Positions 1-8,951 of a stretch of DNA of 64,000 nucleotides are shown here, piece by piece. The stretch covers positions 49,407-113,406 of the forward strand of contig CALXWP010000005.1 in NCBI GenBank assembly GCA_944392455.1, read 5' to 3'. This stretch comes from an uncultured Clostridia bacterium. Its GTDB lineage: Bacteria; Bacillota; Clostridia; TANB77; CAG-508. The notes under the pieces were generated by a model. That model saw only the letters and a program-made list of their open reading frames with translations. It searched no databases and was not told where the DNA came from. A program made the translations under genes and the position numbers. Each line of letters starts with the position of its first letter. The stretch's first letter is position 1.

Positions 1-186
1 GATTTAGTAGATGACTACTTTTATAAAAATATAGACAAATTAGAAGAATATGAAATAAATTCTGCTAAGAATATCATTATTAAAAAAGGTAATGGTATGG
101 AAGAACAAGATTTAATTCAATATTTATTAAAAAAAGGTTATAAAACAGATTTAGTAAAGAATGCTATAGAAAGTTTAGGAGAATAA
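1..186 (+). CDS. C-terminal fragment, probably RecX-like regulatory protein
   Basis: The reading frame is open from the first base and stops with TAA at 184-186, giving 61 residues of a protein whose start lies outside the window. The visible part is helical and charged and ends with a segment (LIQYLLKKGYKTDLVKNAI) like the last three-helix repeat of RecX, the modulator of RecA. It ends 1 nt before the scpA start, so the two are probably co-transcribed. With only the tail visible the RecX call is an inference from pattern; another helical-repeat protein cannot be excluded. Confidence 0.5.
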   Translation, partial: DLVDDYFYKNIDKLEEYEINSAKNIIIKKGNGMEEQDLIQYLLKKGYKTDLVKNAIESLGE

Positions 187-187
187 A

Positions 188-949
188 ATGCAAAACATGT
201 TAACATTAGAAACAAACAAATATAAAGTAAAACTAGAGAACTTTGAAGGTCCTCTAGATTTACTATGTCATTTAATAGATAAGAATAAAATGAATATATA
301 TGAAATAAACTTAAGTAAAATCACAGATCAATATATAGAATATATTAATGAAATGGAAAAAATAAATTTAGAAGTAACTAGTGAGTTCTTAGTAATGGCT
401 TCGACACTTCTTTATTTAAAATCAAAAAATCTATTGCCAAACCAGGTTGAGGATGAAAAAGAACTTACTGAGGAAGAACTTTTACAAAGAATTCTTGAAT
501 ATAAAAGATATAAAGAAATTACAAAAACATTAAGACAAATGTATGAAAATAGTGGAGATACTATTTTTAAAGCTCCAGAAGTTATAGAACTTCCAAAACA
601 AAAATTAGAAAAAGAATATAAAAAAGATATAATTTCAGATATATATTCAGAAATCGTAGAAAAAAATGCATCTAGATTAAATGAGAATGCTAAGAATATA
701 GAGAAGATAGCTATTACAGAAACATATACAGTAGCAGATAAAGTTAAAACAATGTTTAAAGAATTATTACATCATAAAAGGTTTGTTTTTAATAAGTTAT
801 TTTCTCAAAAAAAGTGTTCAAAACCAGAAATTGTAACAGCATTTACAGGTCTTTTAGAACTTTCTAGAAGAAGTAAAGTTCTAACTTCACAAGAAGAAAT
901 TTTTGGAAATATAACTGTTGAAAAAAATAGTAAAAAAAATAATTTATAA
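188..949 (+). CDS. scpA: Segregation and condensation protein A (kleisin)
   Basis: ScpA is the kleisin that bridges SMC heads together with ScpB in the bacterial condensin that compacts and segregates chromosomes. The protein is 253 residues, normal for the family, with the diagnostic N-terminal segment FEGPLDLLCHLI near residue 19 and the helical DQYIEYINEM stretch. The C-terminal winged-helix part (KTMFKELLHHKRFVFNKLF, then VTAFTGLLELSR) binds the SMC head in characterised homologues. The ATG at 188 follows a TAGGAGA site 7-8 nt upstream. scpB is not adjacent; the next genes are the ytfI/ytfJ pair, an order also known from other Firmicutes. Confidence 0.95.
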   Translation: MQNMLTLETNKYKVKLENFEGPLDLLCHLIDKNKMNIYEINLSKITDQYIEYINEMEKINLEVTSEFLVMASTLLYLKSKNLLPNQVEDEKELTEEELLQRILEYKRYKEITKTLRQMYENSGDTIFKAPEVIELPKQKLEKEYKKDIISDIYSEIVEKNASRLNENAKNIEKIAITETYTVADKVKTMFKELLHHKRFVFNKLFSQKKCSKPEIVTAFTGLLELSRRSKVLTSQEEIFGNITVEKNSKKNNL

Positions 950-1043
950 TATTAATATAAAATATTCAAATAAAATTGGTTTAAAAAAGAAAAAAATGGA
1001 AAAACTAGTATTATATAATAACTTTAAAATAAAAGGAGGTTAT

Positions 1044-1742
1044 ATGGTACTAGTTTTCTTTTTAGGAATAATTATAATAATACTTTTCCTTTTAATAATT
1101 TTTTTAGTGTTTTCAAATTTACAGATAGAAATTGATAATTTTGAGCTTTCAAATATTAAAAATAGTTTAAATAATAAAAAACATATAAACAATAAATATG
1201 AAGTGATTTTATCTTTAATATTTTTAAATAAAATTAAATGGATTTCATTTCACTTAAATAGTTTGAAAATTAGAAAAATGTATACAAAGATGCATTTAGA
1301 GAGAATAGATATAAAAGAATTAGAAAAAAATATTAGCATTTCTGATATAAAAGAAATAATAAAAATAAAACCTAATATTACAAAATTAAATTTAAATATT
1401 AATATTGGTGTAGATCATATTATTTTAACAAGTTATTTAATACCAATAATTTGTACAGTTATATCTATAATATTATCAAAAACAGTAAGAAAAGAAGATT
1501 TTAAAAAAATAAAATATGTAATTGATCCAATATATAACAAAGGAAATGCATATCATATAAATCTTACCACAGTTATAAATATAAAGGTAAAAAATGTATT
1601 AAAAGCTTTTATAAATATATATAAAGATAGAAAACAGAATAATAAGTATTTTAATAAAACAGAGAAAACAGATATTAATAATAGAATTAATTCTAAAAAT
1701 TTTAAACAAAATAAAACCAATAAAATTAATTATAGTGTATAA
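1044..1742 (+). CDS. DUF2953 membrane protein, YtfI-like
   Basis: The frame opens at 918, but the start chosen is ATG 1044 because AAAGGAGG lies at 1032-1039, 4 nt upstream, and because this places a long hydrophobic segment (LVFFLGIIIIILFLLIIFLVF) at the N terminus, as in the family. The 232-residue product has that membrane anchor, a central part with a second hydrophobic stretch (TSYLIPIICTVISIILS) and the IDPIYNKGNAYHINLTTVINIKV region that resembles DUF2953. YtfI of Bacillus is such a protein and sits next to YtfJ, as here. Its role is poorly known; the pairing suggests sporulation. The tail is very Asn/Lys-rich. Confidence 0.75.
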   Translation: MVLVFFLGIIIIILFLLIIFLVFSNLQIEIDNFELSNIKNSLNNKKHINNKYEVILSLIFLNKIKWISFHLNSLKIRKMYTKMHLERIDIKELEKNISISDIKEIIKIKPNITKLNLNINIGVDHIILTSYLIPIICTVISIILSKTVRKEDFKKIKYVIDPIYNKGNAYHINLTTVINIKVKNVLKAFINIYKDRKQNNKYFNKTEKTDINNRINSKNFKQNKTNKINYSV

Positions 1743-1796
1743 ATTAACTAAAATTGGTACATATTATTGGTAAAAAGAAAAGGAGTGTTGATAAAT

Positions 1797-2498
1797 ATGA
1801 ATGAACATCCAATAGAAGGTCTTATGCTAACAGCCATGAATAGTATTCAAGATATGATAGACGTAAATACAATTGTTGGAGAGCCAATTGAAACAAGTAA
1901 TAATATGGTAATAATACCAATATCTAAAGTAGGATTCGGATTTGCAGCAGGTGGTAGCGAATTTAGGGGAGAAGCTCTTGATGAATATACTAAAAAGGAA
2001 AAAGAAGAACAAGTACAATATAGATTACCATTTGGAGGAGGTGCTGGTGCTGGTGTTAGTATTTCTCCAATTGCTTTTTTAGTTGTTAGTTCAAACAATG
2101 TAAAATTGTTACCTGTAAATCATTCTTCTAGCTTAGATAGACTTATTGATTATGTACCAGATTTAATGGAAAAGGTCAATTGTTACTTAAATAAAACCAT
2201 GCAAAATAAAAAAGAAGAGAGAAAAGAAGAAATGAAACGTGAGGAAAGAGAAAATAGAGAAGCAAAAGAAAGATTAGATAATATTACTGAAACAATACAA
2301 AATACTAGTCAAAACTTAAACCAAAATATAAATCAGAATTTAAATCAGGCATCAAATAAAATACATCCAAGAAGAAATAGAATACAATACCACGGGCAGA
2401 TAAATAATCAAAAAGAAGAACCAATAATGCAAGAAGATTATGAGTATGAATATGATGAAACAAATGATAATAACAACAATAATATGAATAGAGATTAA
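1797..2498 (+). CDS. ytfJ: Sporulation protein YtfJ (GerW family)
   Basis: YtfJ/GerW-family proteins are made in sporulating cells and affect spore germination. The conserved core begins MNEHPIEGLMLTAM and contains MIDVNTIVGEPIET, ISKVGFGFAAGGSEF and a glycine-rich GGGAGAGVSISPIAFLVV segment. The start is set at ATG 1797 because homologues begin at this point; AAAAGGAG lies about 11 nt upstream, and the in-frame TTG at 1788 is too close to it. After the core of about 130 residues there is an unusual tail: a charged helix (KKEERKEEMKREERENREAK), then Asn/Gln-rich repeats ending in a run of Asn. The tail is longer than in the Bacillus protein. Confidence 0.92.
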   Translation: MNEHPIEGLMLTAMNSIQDMIDVNTIVGEPIETSNNMVIIPISKVGFGFAAGGSEFRGEALDEYTKKEKEEQVQYRLPFGGGAGAGVSISPIAFLVVSSNNVKLLPVNHSSSLDRLIDYVPDLMEKVNCYLNKTMQNKKEERKEEMKREERENREAKERLDNITETIQNTSQNLNQNINQNLNQASNKIHPRRNRIQYHGQINNQKEEPIMQEDYEYEYDETNDNNNNNMNRD

Positions 2499-2504
2499 TA
2501 GCAT

Positions 2505-2551
2505 AAAAAAACAACTTTAATTGTATATAAAAAAATTAAGGTTGTTTTTTT
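2505..2551 (+). terminator. Intrinsic terminator after ytfJ
   Basis: AACAACTTTAATT at about 2510-2522 pairs with AATTAAGGTTGTT at 2534-2546, with one G-T pair, and a run of T follows. It closes the scpA-ytfI-ytfJ unit. Confidence 0.85.
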
Positions 2552-2718
2552 GTTTGATTTTAATAAATACTTAACAAAATCTGAAATATTTGATATATAT
2601 ATAAGAAGAATAAATAGTTACAAAAAAGACACATAAAGAACATAACAAACTAAAATATGTATAATATAATCAACTAAAATATTTATATTATAACTAAAAT
2701 AATAAATGAGGTATAATA

Positions 2719-3753
2719 ATGGAAAACATAGAAAATAGAAGGTTAAATAATTTAGATGTATTAAAAGCAATATGTGCATTTTTAGTTATATGTATTCATA
2801 TTTCATATAAAGATGATCTTAATAATATCATAACACCTTTATGTAGAATTGCTGTTCCAATATTTTTTATGATAACAGGTTATTTTTATCATAAAACATC
2901 AAAAAAACCATTAAAACAAATAAAAAAAGTATTAATACTTATATTATTATCAAACTTATTATATGTAGTATTTGAAATGATTCTAAATGGTAATATAACC
3001 ATACCGAAAAAAGAAGATATAACCGATAGTCTTGTTTTTAATAGTTCGCCAATTTCATTTCATTTATGGTATTTAAATGCACTTTTATATACGCTTATTG
3101 TTGTTTATTTTGCAGATAAAGTAAAGCTAAGAAAATATTTATATTTCTTAATTCCTATATTATTAGTAATAAATATTATATATGGTGAATATTCAATAGT
3201 AGTATTAGATAAGGATCTTGATCCTATTTATATGAGAAACTTTTTATTTATAGGATTACCATATTTTCTATTAGGTGATTTATTGTATAAAAAGAAAGAT
3301 AATTTAATTGAAATGTTTACATTAAAGAAATTAGCAATTTTAATACCTATATTTGCATTAACTACTATAATAGAAGAGCACATTTTAAATTATACCCATA
3401 TGGATTCTATAGGAGAGATATATATTAGCACTACCTTTTTAGCTATAACAGTATTTTTATTTGCAATTCAGACAAAACAAGTAAGTAGTGGAAATGTGTT
3501 AGCTATTATCGGAAGAAAATATTCAATATATATTTATATAGTACATGTAATGTTTATAAATTTATTTAATAAATTTGTAAATATCAATAGCAATATATTA
3601 AATAATACAATTCAAATTATTATATTTTTTGCGTCAATATTAATTGCCACAATATATATTAAATTAAAGAACAGAATCTTAATAGGATGGAAAAAATATA
3701 ATAATATATCCAATGGCGTAAAATTGCTTTATACCAGAGGAGAATCAGAGTAA
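2719..3753 (+). CDS. Acyltransferase family 3 membrane protein
   Basis: This 344-residue integral membrane protein belongs to the acyltransferase-3 family (OatA/NodX type), which moves acetyl or other acyl groups onto cell-surface sugars. It starts with the family signature (LNNLDVLKAICAFLVICIHIS, with the conserved His in the first transmembrane segment) and has PIFFMITGYF, HLWYLNALL and about ten hydrophobic segments. No extracellular SGNH domain is attached. GAGGT at about 2708 supports ATG 2719. It stands alone between two terminator-bounded units, so the acceptor is unknown; peptidoglycan, teichoic acid or exopolysaccharide are all possible. Confidence 0.85.
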   Translation: MENIENRRLNNLDVLKAICAFLVICIHISYKDDLNNIITPLCRIAVPIFFMITGYFYHKTSKKPLKQIKKVLILILLSNLLYVVFEMILNGNITIPKKEDITDSLVFNSSPISFHLWYLNALLYTLIVVYFADKVKLRKYLYFLIPILLVINIIYGEYSIVVLDKDLDPIYMRNFLFIGLPYFLLGDLLYKKKDNLIEMFTLKKLAILIPIFALTTIIEEHILNYTHMDSIGEIYISTTFLAITVFLFAIQTKQVSSGNVLAIIGRKYSIYIYIVHVMFINLFNKFVNINSNILNNTIQIIIFFASILIATIYIKLKNRILIGWKKYNNISNGVKLLYTRGESE

Positions 3754-3762
3754 AATAACAAA

Positions 3763-3790
3763 TTGATTTTTAAAGAAAAATAAGTATAAA
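3763..3790 (+). promoter_or_regulatory. Candidate sigma-A promoter for dacF
   Basis: TTGATT (3763-3768) and TATAAA (3785-3790) are separated by 16 nt, upstream of the carboxypeptidase gene. It is a moderate match only. Confidence 0.45.
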
Positions 3791-3874
3791 ATATATTAAA
3801 ATAAAATAGGTGACTGTAATAAAAAAATATCTCTTAAATATAATGTTAATAACATATATTAGGAGGTATTTTTT

Positions 3875-5149
3875 ATGAGGTTTAATAAAAAGATTATAAG
3901 AATAACAAGTTCTTTATTAATCATTTTTACTATATTTACTTTTTCAGTTGTATTAGCAGTAGATGATACTGTGTATGTATGGTCATCTGAAAGTGAACCT
4001 TTAGTAGAAGAAACATCTGCAGAAACTAAAGAAGAAACAGAGGCTAAAGAAGATGATAAAGATGATACTAATAGTTTAAATCTAGAATCAGGTGGAGCGA
4101 TTTTAATAGAGCAAAAAACTGGAAAAGTTTTATATGAACATAATCCACATGAAAAACTAAGGCCAGCGAGTGTTACAAAAGTTATGAGTATCCTACTTAT
4201 TATGGAAGCATTAGATTCAGGCCAAATTTCACTAAGTGATAGAGTACCATGTACTGAGGATGCTGCAGGGATGGGAGGATCACAAATTTGGCTTGAAGTA
4301 GGTGAAGAACTTACTGTTGATGAAATGTTAAAAGCAATATGTGTAGTATCTGCAAATGACTGTACTGTAGCTATGGCAGATTATTTATGTGGGAGCCAAG
4401 AAGCTTTTGTAGAAAAAATGAATGAAAGAGCAAAAGAACTAGGAATGAATGATACTACTTTTAAGAACTGCCATGGAATAGATGAAGATGGTCATGTTAC
4501 ATCAGCATATGATATTGCTTTAATGTCAAGAGAACTTTTGAATAATCATCCAACTATTTTAAACTATACAACAATATGGATGGATACATTAAGAAATGGA
4601 GAATCAGAACTAGTTAACACAAATAAATTAATACGAAATTATAAAGGGGCTACAGGATTAAAAACTGGATCTACATCTATTGCTTTATATAATTTGTCAG
4701 CTAGTGCAACAAGAGATGGACTTTCGTTAATAGCAGTTATAATGAAAGCACCAACAACAAAAATACGTTTTTCAGAAGCTCAAAAATTATTAGATTATGG
4801 TTTTAGCAATTATCAATATAAAGATCTTGGAACTAGAGGAACAGTTCTTAAAGAAGCAAATGTAACAAAGGGAATTAATAGTTCTGTTAATCTTGTTTTA
4901 GAAAGTGGTATAGGAGCATTATTAAAAAAAGGTGAGGATAAAAACATAGAGCAAATAATAAATATTGATGAAAATTTAGTAGCACCATTGTATGAAGGTC
5001 AGAAAGTAGGAGAAATAATATATAAATTAAATGGCGAAGAAATAGGAAAATCAAATATTGTAGCTGAAAAAACAGTAGAAAAGAAGACATTTTTTAGTAT
5101 AGCAACATATGTATATAAAAATTGTTTTTCTTTATTTAGAATTTCATAA
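3875..5149 (+). CDS. dacF: D-alanyl-D-alanine carboxypeptidase (PBP5/DacF family)
   Basis: This secreted penicillin-binding protein trims the terminal D-Ala from peptidoglycan stem peptides. A signal peptide (residues 1-29, hydrophobic core SSLLIIFTIFTFSVVLAV) is followed by an acidic Glu/Thr linker and then the S11 peptidase domain with all three active-site motifs: S99-x-x-K102 (PASVTK), S159-A-N161, and K263-T-G. A PBP5 C-terminal beta domain follows, and the last 20 residues (KTFFSIATYVYKNCFSLF) can form the amphipathic membrane anchor. AGGAGGT at 3861-3867 fixes ATG 3875. Whether it is the vegetative DacA or the sporulation DacF paralogue cannot be decided from sequence; the symbol is tentative. 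Confidence 0.92.
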   Translation: MRFNKKIIRITSSLLIIFTIFTFSVVLAVDDTVYVWSSESEPLVEETSAETKEETEAKEDDKDDTNSLNLESGGAILIEQKTGKVLYEHNPHEKLRPASVTKVMSILLIMEALDSGQISLSDRVPCTEDAAGMGGSQIWLEVGEELTVDEMLKAICVVSANDCTVAMADYLCGSQEAFVEKMNERAKELGMNDTTFKNCHGIDEDGHVTSAYDIALMSRELLNNHPTILNYTTIWMDTLRNGESELVNTNKLIRNYKGATGLKTGSTSIALYNLSASATRDGLSLIAVIMKAPTTKIRFSEAQKLLDYGFSNYQYKDLGTRGTVLKEANVTKGINSSVNLVLESGIGALLKKGEDKNIEQIINIDENLVAPLYEGQKVGEIIYKLNGEEIGKSNIVAEKTVEKKTFFSIATYVYKNCFSLFRIS

Positions 5150-5180
5150 TTAAATAATTGTAATTATAAGTATAATTAAG

Positions 5181-5223
5181 AAAATATTTACCAAAATATA
5201 ACAAATTTGGTAAATATTTCTTT
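5181..5223 (+). terminator. Intrinsic terminator after dacF
   Basis: AAATATTTACCAAA (5182-5195) pairs with TTTGGTAAATATTT (5206-5219), followed by a short T-rich tract. Confidence 0.75.
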
Positions 5224-5235
5224 AGCATAAAATAC

Positions 5236-5273
5236 AAACAAATGTTTACAACTAAACATTAAAATGATATAAT
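5236..5273 (+). promoter_or_regulatory. Promoter with overlapping LexA-like box, upstream of the Y-family polymerase
   Basis: TTTACA (5245-5250) and TATAAT (5268-5273) are 17 nt apart, a strong sigma-A promoter. The palindrome AAACAAATGTTT (5236-5247) overlaps the -35 element and fits the form GAAC-N4-GTTC of Gram-positive LexA sites with one change in each half. Repression by LexA and SOS induction is an inference from this position and from the product. Confidence 0.55.
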
Positions 5274-5312
5274 TATTTTAATGTTATAAAGTCAAAACTA
5301 GGAAGTGAAAAA

Positions 5313-6578
5313 ATGCAGAAAACTTATTTATGTATAGATTTAAAAACTTTTTATGCTTCTGTTGAATGTGTTGAAAGAGGCTTAGATCCATTTAATACAA
5401 ATTTGGTAGTTGCAGATTCATCAAGAGGAAAAGGAACTATATGTCTAGCAGTATCTCCTAAAATGAAATTGTTAGGAGTTAAGAATAGATGTAGAATATT
5501 TGAAATACCAAAGAATATAAAATATATAACAGCAACTCCTAGAATGAAAAAATATATAGAGTATTCAGCAAATATATATGGTATATATTTAAAATATTTC
5601 TCAAAAGAAGATATACATGTTTATTCAATAGATGAGGCTTTTATGGATGCAACAAGTTATCTAAAACTATACCATAAGACACCAGCAGATCTTGCAAAAA
5701 CAATAATAAGAGATATATATGATACTTATGGAATCACAGCTACTGCAGGAATAGGAACTAATATGTATTTAGCAAAGATTGCTTTAGATATTACAGCAAA
5801 ACATAGTCCTAGTAATATTGGATATTTAGATGAAGAAAAATATAAAAAAGAATTATGGTATCATAAACCACTTAGTGATTTTTGGCAAATAGGAAGAGGA
5901 ATAGAGAAAAGATTAAACAAAATGGGAATATATGATATGCATGGTATAGCAAATACAGAGCAAAAAAAATTGTATAAAGAATTTGGAATAAATGCAGAAT
6001 ATTTAATAGATCATTCTTGGGGAAGAGAAAGTTGTACTATTGCAGATATTAAAGCATATAAACCTAAAACAAATTCTATTTCTAATAACCAAATATTATT
6101 TGAAGACTATTCATTTGAAAAAGCTAGATTAGTTTTAAAAGAAATGGTTGAGCTTGGAAGCTTAAGACTTATAGAAAATAATTTAGTTACAGATGTGATA
6201 CATCTATATATAGGTTATTCAAAAAATGTGATACCAGCAACAGGAGAATCGAAGAAAATTATTAAATATACTAACATATATTCTGAACTTTTAAGAGAAT
6301 TTTTAAGCATTTATGATAGAAAAGCGGTAAGAAGTATGCCAATAAGAAGAATTGGAATTAGTTTTGGCAACGTGATTCAAACAGATAATGTACAATTAAG
6401 CCTATTTGAAGAACAAGAAAAATTGGATAAAGAAAGAAAATTAGAACTGACAATGTGTAGAATAAAAAATAAAATGGGAAAAAATAAGATCTTAAGAGGG
6501 ATGGACTTTGAAAATGGAGCTACAACAATGCTTAGAAACAAACTAATAGGAGGTCATAACCGGTGGGGAGTAGAATAG
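5313..6578 (+). CDS. Y-family translesion DNA polymerase (UmuC/UvrX-like)
   Basis: Error-prone polymerase that copies past DNA lesions. The palm motifs are present: D9 in CIDLKTFYAS, and D107-E108 in YSIDEAF, which supply the metal-binding carboxylates, followed by a TAGIGTNMYLAKIA motif and the little-finger domain. Near the C terminus QLSLFEE is a textbook beta-clamp-binding motif. The length (421 residues) and the downstream YolD-like gene place it with Bacillus UvrX/YqjW rather than DinB. Initiation is at ATG 5313 after AGGAAGTG. A LexA-like operator in the promoter fits SOS control. Confidence 0.93.
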   Translation: MQKTYLCIDLKTFYASVECVERGLDPFNTNLVVADSSRGKGTICLAVSPKMKLLGVKNRCRIFEIPKNIKYITATPRMKKYIEYSANIYGIYLKYFSKEDIHVYSIDEAFMDATSYLKLYHKTPADLAKTIIRDIYDTYGITATAGIGTNMYLAKIALDITAKHSPSNIGYLDEEKYKKELWYHKPLSDFWQIGRGIEKRLNKMGIYDMHGIANTEQKKLYKEFGINAEYLIDHSWGRESCTIADIKAYKPKTNSISNNQILFEDYSFEKARLVLKEMVELGSLRLIENNLVTDVIHLYIGYSKNVIPATGESKKIIKYTNIYSELLREFLSIYDRKAVRSMPIRRIGISFGNVIQTDNVQLSLFEEQEKLDKERKLELTMCRIKNKMGKNKILRGMDFENGATTMLRNKLIGGHNRWGVE

Positions 6579-6880
6579 AAAGAGCAAAACAATTTTTACC
6601 ATTTGATGCATTAACAGGTCTTCAAGAAGCGTTAAGACAAATAGAAAAAGAAATGGAATATGATGAAAAAATAGAATTATCAGAAGAAAGCTTAGAAGAG
6701 TTACAAAATAAGTTTAATAAAATAAAACAAGGAAATAATATTTGGATAAAGTATTACAAAAATAAAAAGTATGTTGAAATTAGAGGAATAATAACCAATA
6801 TTGACTATACTAAAAAGAAAATACAAATTAATAAAATTGAGGAAATTAATATATGTGATATTTTAGATATTGCAGTATAA
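6563..6880 (+). CDS. YolD-like protein
   Basis: YolD-like proteins are small partners of UvrX/YqjW-type polymerases in Firmicutes; a role as a UmuD-like accessory has been proposed but not settled. The 105-residue product has the usual opening RAKQFLPFDALTGLQEALRQ and a C-terminal beta-rich part (IWIKYYKNKKYVEIRGIITNI). It starts with GTG at 6563, 9 nt after TAGGAGG (6547-6553), and overlaps the polymerase gene by 16 nt, so translation is probably coupled. Confidence 0.88.
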   Translation: MGSRIERAKQFLPFDALTGLQEALRQIEKEMEYDEKIELSEESLEELQNKFNKIKQGNNIWIKYYKNKKYVEIRGIITNIDYTKKKIQINKIEEINICDILDIAV

Positions 6881-6888
6881 AACATATA

Positions 6889-6922
6889 AGGCAAGCAATT
6901 TATTGAAAATTGCTTGCTTTTA
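6889..6922 (+). terminator. Intrinsic terminator after yolD
   Basis: GCAAGCAATTT (6891-6901) and AAATTGCTTGC (6907-6917) form a perfect stem followed by TTTT. Confidence 0.85.
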
Positions 6923-6962
6923 TGATATATTTTAAACATATAGAGTTTGTGGGAGATAATAT

Positions 6963-8054
6963 ATGAGAAAAATTGATATGGATAATCTTAATTATTGTAT
7001 AGCACAAGACGCAGGAGAATTGGATCATATACCTGAAAGAGCATTTATATATCACATAGTAAAACAATATTTTTCAAAAGTTCCAGAAATTAAAAGTAGA
7101 AAAGATCCTAAAATTATGGTTAATTATACTAGAGAAGAGATAATAAAAATCGTATTAGAATTTTATAGGGATTTAGATCAAGGAATGTATGAACAAGCTA
7201 AAAGAATATTAACAGGGCAAAGTGAGATTCCAATAATTATATATGATAAAGATAAAGCTAAAAATATGAGAGATGAATTAGAAACATATCCTAGAGATCC
7301 AAAGATAAGATGGGAACAAAAAAGCATATTAGTATCAGATAAACATTTGACAAGACATCATTTGGTACAACATGGAAGTGCTAAAATATTTGTGCCAAGA
7401 AATGGTGATATAAGTGATGCATATTATTTAGCGCATGAGATTTCTCATACTTTTGATAGAAGTCTTGACGGAGTTTTTAAAGCCAATCCTTTGTTATTAG
7501 AAATAACACCTGATTGTATAGAAAATATTATGGATTATTATTTACAAAGAAAAGGTATAATAACTAGAAATGCTGTATTACAAAGAAGAATAGAGAAAGC
7601 AAAAGGAATAAGAGGAGATTATTTAGGAACATTAGCCAGAATAGAACTTGCAACTTTACAAAGAGATGAAGGAAATTTAGATGAAGAACTAATAAATGAA
7701 TATTTAGAAACTGTAGGGTATAAATTATCAGATAAAGATTTACAATGGGCATATAGAAGAATTATGACAGATAGAAGACAAATAGGTTATAATACAAGAT
7801 ATATTGTTGCAGATTTAATAACTTCACCATATTTTCAAAGATTATATGAACAAGATCCTAAAAAAGCAGTTCAGAGGTTAAAAGCATTTCATACAAATAT
7901 GAAGGAAGGAACACCAGAAGAAAGTTTAGAATCTCTAGGAATAACACTTGATATGAAAACTATAGATAGACTTCTTGATAGTAAAGCAGGTTATGTTTTA
8001 GGATTAGAGAGTCAAAGTAATAAAGATCAGAAGAGTGATGATTGGTTAAGATAA
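6963..8054 (+). CDS. Putative zinc metallopeptidase (HEISH), family unknown
   Basis: The 363-residue product carries H158-E-I-S-H162, the zincin motif, in LAHEISHTFDRSL. About 25 residues later PLLLEITPDCIENIMDYYL offers a Glu in a helix, where gluzincins such as M3-family oligopeptidases carry the third zinc ligand. The sequence is otherwise charged and helical, with no signal peptide or membrane segment, so it is probably cytoplasmic. The C-terminal half has FQRLYEQDPKKAVQRLKAF. I do not recognise the full-length family. GGGAGAT precedes ATG 6963. It lies between a terminator and the MBL gene and may lead that operon. Confidence 0.7.
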   Translation: MRKIDMDNLNYCIAQDAGELDHIPERAFIYHIVKQYFSKVPEIKSRKDPKIMVNYTREEIIKIVLEFYRDLDQGMYEQAKRILTGQSEIPIIIYDKDKAKNMRDELETYPRDPKIRWEQKSILVSDKHLTRHHLVQHGSAKIFVPRNGDISDAYYLAHEISHTFDRSLDGVFKANPLLLEITPDCIENIMDYYLQRKGIITRNAVLQRRIEKAKGIRGDYLGTLARIELATLQRDEGNLDEELINEYLETVGYKLSDKDLQWAYRRIMTDRRQIGYNTRYIVADLITSPYFQRLYEQDPKKAVQRLKAFHTNMKEGTPEESLESLGITLDMKTIDRLLDSKAGYVLGLESQSNKDQKSDDWLR

Positions 8055-8091
8055 AATATAAAAGAAGAAAGTAAAATTTGAGGGATATAAT

Positions 8092-8895
8092 ATGGAAAGA
8101 ATATTAGTTTTAGGAACAGGAGCAGGAACTCCAATAAATTGCTATAATACATGCTTTATATTACAAAATGATAATAAATATTTATTAGTAGATACTGGTG
8201 GAGGAAGCGGAGTAATAAAGCAAATAAGAGATGTAGGTGTTAACATTAAAGATATTCATGACTGCTTTATATCACATAAACATATAGATCATTTACTTGG
8301 AATTTTCTATGTTTTAAGAGTGATAACTTCTATGATGGGTGCAGGTGTATATGAAGGAAATTTTAATATATATTGTGATAAAGAAATAACAGAATTAGTT
8401 AAAAACTTTTTTGTACAAACATCTTATCCAGAATTAATAGAACAATTTGAAAAAAGAGTAATATTTCATAATTTAATTAATCATGAGGTATTAAATATTA
8501 TAGATTATCAAATAGAAGCTTTAGATATGTATTCATATGAATGTATTCAATTTGGTTTTCAAACTAAATTAAGAAATAATAAGATACTGACATTTATGGG
8601 AGATGTTCCTTGTAATGAAAAGCTATATGATAAAGTAAGAGATACTGATTGGGTTTTACATGAAGTATTTTGTATGGAATCAGAAGAGAAGATTTTTAAG
8701 GCAAGAGAAAAAAATCATTCTACATTAAAAGATGTAGCAGAAAAAATGGAAATGTTAAATATAAAGAATCTAGTTGTATGGCATACAAAAGATAATAACA
8801 TAGAAAAAAGAAAAGAATTATATACAAATGAAGCAAAAGAATATTATAAAGGAAATATATTTGTGCCAAATGATTTAGAGATAATAAACATATAA
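8092..8895 (+). CDS. MBL-fold metallohydrolase, RNase Z/beta-lactamase-like
   Basis: This 267-residue protein has the metallo-beta-lactamase signature H62-x-H64-x-D66-H67 (SHKHIDHLLG), preceded by the strand VDTGGGSGVIKQI and followed by FMGDVP (metal-bridging Asp), HEVFCM and VVWHTKD (final His). The arrangement is that of RNase Z-like phosphodiesterases, but the exosite arm of true tRNase Z is not visible, so a tRNA-processing role is not claimed. It sits 37 nt after the metallopeptidase gene and 56 nt before the NUDIX gene. Confidence 0.88.
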   Translation: MERILVLGTGAGTPINCYNTCFILQNDNKYLLVDTGGGSGVIKQIRDVGVNIKDIHDCFISHKHIDHLLGIFYVLRVITSMMGAGVYEGNFNIYCDKEITELVKNFFVQTSYPELIEQFEKRVIFHNLINHEVLNIIDYQIEALDMYSYECIQFGFQTKLRNNKILTFMGDVPCNEKLYDKVRDTDWVLHEVFCMESEEKIFKAREKNHSTLKDVAEKMEMLNIKNLVVWHTKDNNIEKRKELYTNEAKEYYKGNIFVPNDLEIINI

Positions 8896-8951
8896 ATAAC
8901 AGATATTGACAAAATAAAAAATATATTAATAAGTTAATAAGGATGATGTAT

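Noticed and set aside
918..1043. A longer N terminus for the DUF2953 gene
   Set aside because: The 42 extra codons are Lys/Asn-rich with no site, overlap scpA, and ATG 1044 has a near-perfect AAAGGAGG and a membrane segment right after it.
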